The translations under genes were made by a program, and so were the position numbers. A DNA stretch of 64,000 nt from Mycolicibacterium komossense (GTDB lineage: Bacteria > Actinomycetota > Actinomycetes > Mycobacteriales > Mycobacteriaceae). The notes beneath the pieces were generated by a model. That model saw only the letters and a program-made list of their open reading frames with translations, was not told the origin of the DNA and ran no database searches. Each line of letters begins with the position of its first letter. Position 1 is the stretch's first letter. Shown one piece after another: positions 63,893 through 64,000 of this stretch. The stretch spans positions 72,108-136,107 of the forward strand of contig NZ_JACKTY010000004.1 in NCBI RefSeq assembly GCF_025822605.1, in the 5' to 3' direction.

Positions 63893-64000
63893 CTTTCGAG
63901 ACCATCCTGGTCGACACCGAGGACCGGGTCGGCATCATCACGTTCAACCGGCCCAAGGCGCTCAATGCACTCAACGGCCAGGTGATGGCCGAAGTGACCA
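63889..64000 (+). CDS. echA8: Enoyl-CoA hydratase, N-terminal fragment (EchA8-like)
   Basis: The first 37 codons are in the window: [20 protein letters not shown] then [16 protein letters not shown], the usual start of crotonase-fold hydratases and closest in memory to EchA8 (Rv1070c). It overlaps the EchA9 stop by four bases (ATGA), and GAAGGAG lies upstream. The gene runs out of the window. Confidence 0.93.
   Translation, partial: MTFETILVDTEDRVGIITFNRPKALNALNGQVMAEVT

Noticed and set aside
1..64000. CRISPR array or Cas genes (prompted by the TPR-CHAT protein)
   Set aside because: No regularly spaced repeats and no Cas-type protein were seen on either strand.

Overview
The window is chromosomal DNA of a rapidly growing mycobacterium (Mycolicibacterium-type). 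The evidence is an MspA-family porin tail at the left edge, high-GC core genes, actinobacterial markers (mca, PhoH2, DesA2, short-chain Z-prenyl synthase) and a gene order that follows M. tuberculosis Rv1112 to Rv1070c from about 17 kb to the right edge. Orthology statements rest on recalled family sequences; no search was run.

Layout. Positions 1-3.5 kb hold the porin tail, small secreted proteins, a lipoprotein, an HNH protein, a CadD-type transporter and a hemophore-like protein. Positions 3.6-17.1 kb are accessory DNA inserted at the 3' end of ychF. Three copies of the ychF 3' end (at 3646, 4344 and 17071) each encode RFNV-stop, with stop codons TGA, TAG and TAA. The first two bracket a RelBE-type toxin-antitoxin cassette. 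The second and third bracket a 12.7-kb integrative element with a tyrosine integrase, XRE regulator, AlpA-type excisionase and DUF3631 ATPase. Its cargo is (a) a WXG100-like protein, a WXG-DUF1023 hydrolase and an LppA-like lipoprotein, and (b) an AT-richer module with a TPR/CHAT caspase-like protease, a serine recombinase and a DUF262 protein fused to an AlbA/Schlafen-like domain. Module (b) is the best candidate for an undescribed, probably defensive, system.

Positions 17-22.6 kb are core: ychF, a DUF6542 protein, ispH, a lipid-droplet-type protein, xseA and xseB. Positions 22.6-30 kb carry two SDR genes, each with a 14-bp match to the KstR cholesterol-regulator box. Between them lies a self-sufficient sulfatase set: a sulfatase with a CTAGR activation site, a HAD phosphatase, a FUSC transporter, a MarR regulator with a perfect palindrome, and a formylglycine-generating enzyme with its catalytic cysteine pair. 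This suggests sulfated sterol use. Positions 30-47 kb hold central metabolism and envelope genes: glpX, fum, an antiporter, a deacetylase, phoAT-phoH2, desA2, a long-form glyA, coaA and the Z-prenyl synthase.

Positions 47-64 kb hold a ketosteroid-isomerase-like protein, a thioredoxin-domain protein, mca, greA with a hairpin leader, the transsulfuration pair metB and cbs (separated by two RDD proteins), lipU, an SGNH hydrolase, fadA3, purT, a Bax-inhibitor-1 protein and two crotonase-family genes. Long palindromes of one repeat family sit at convergent gene ends (35.4 and 44.2 kb).
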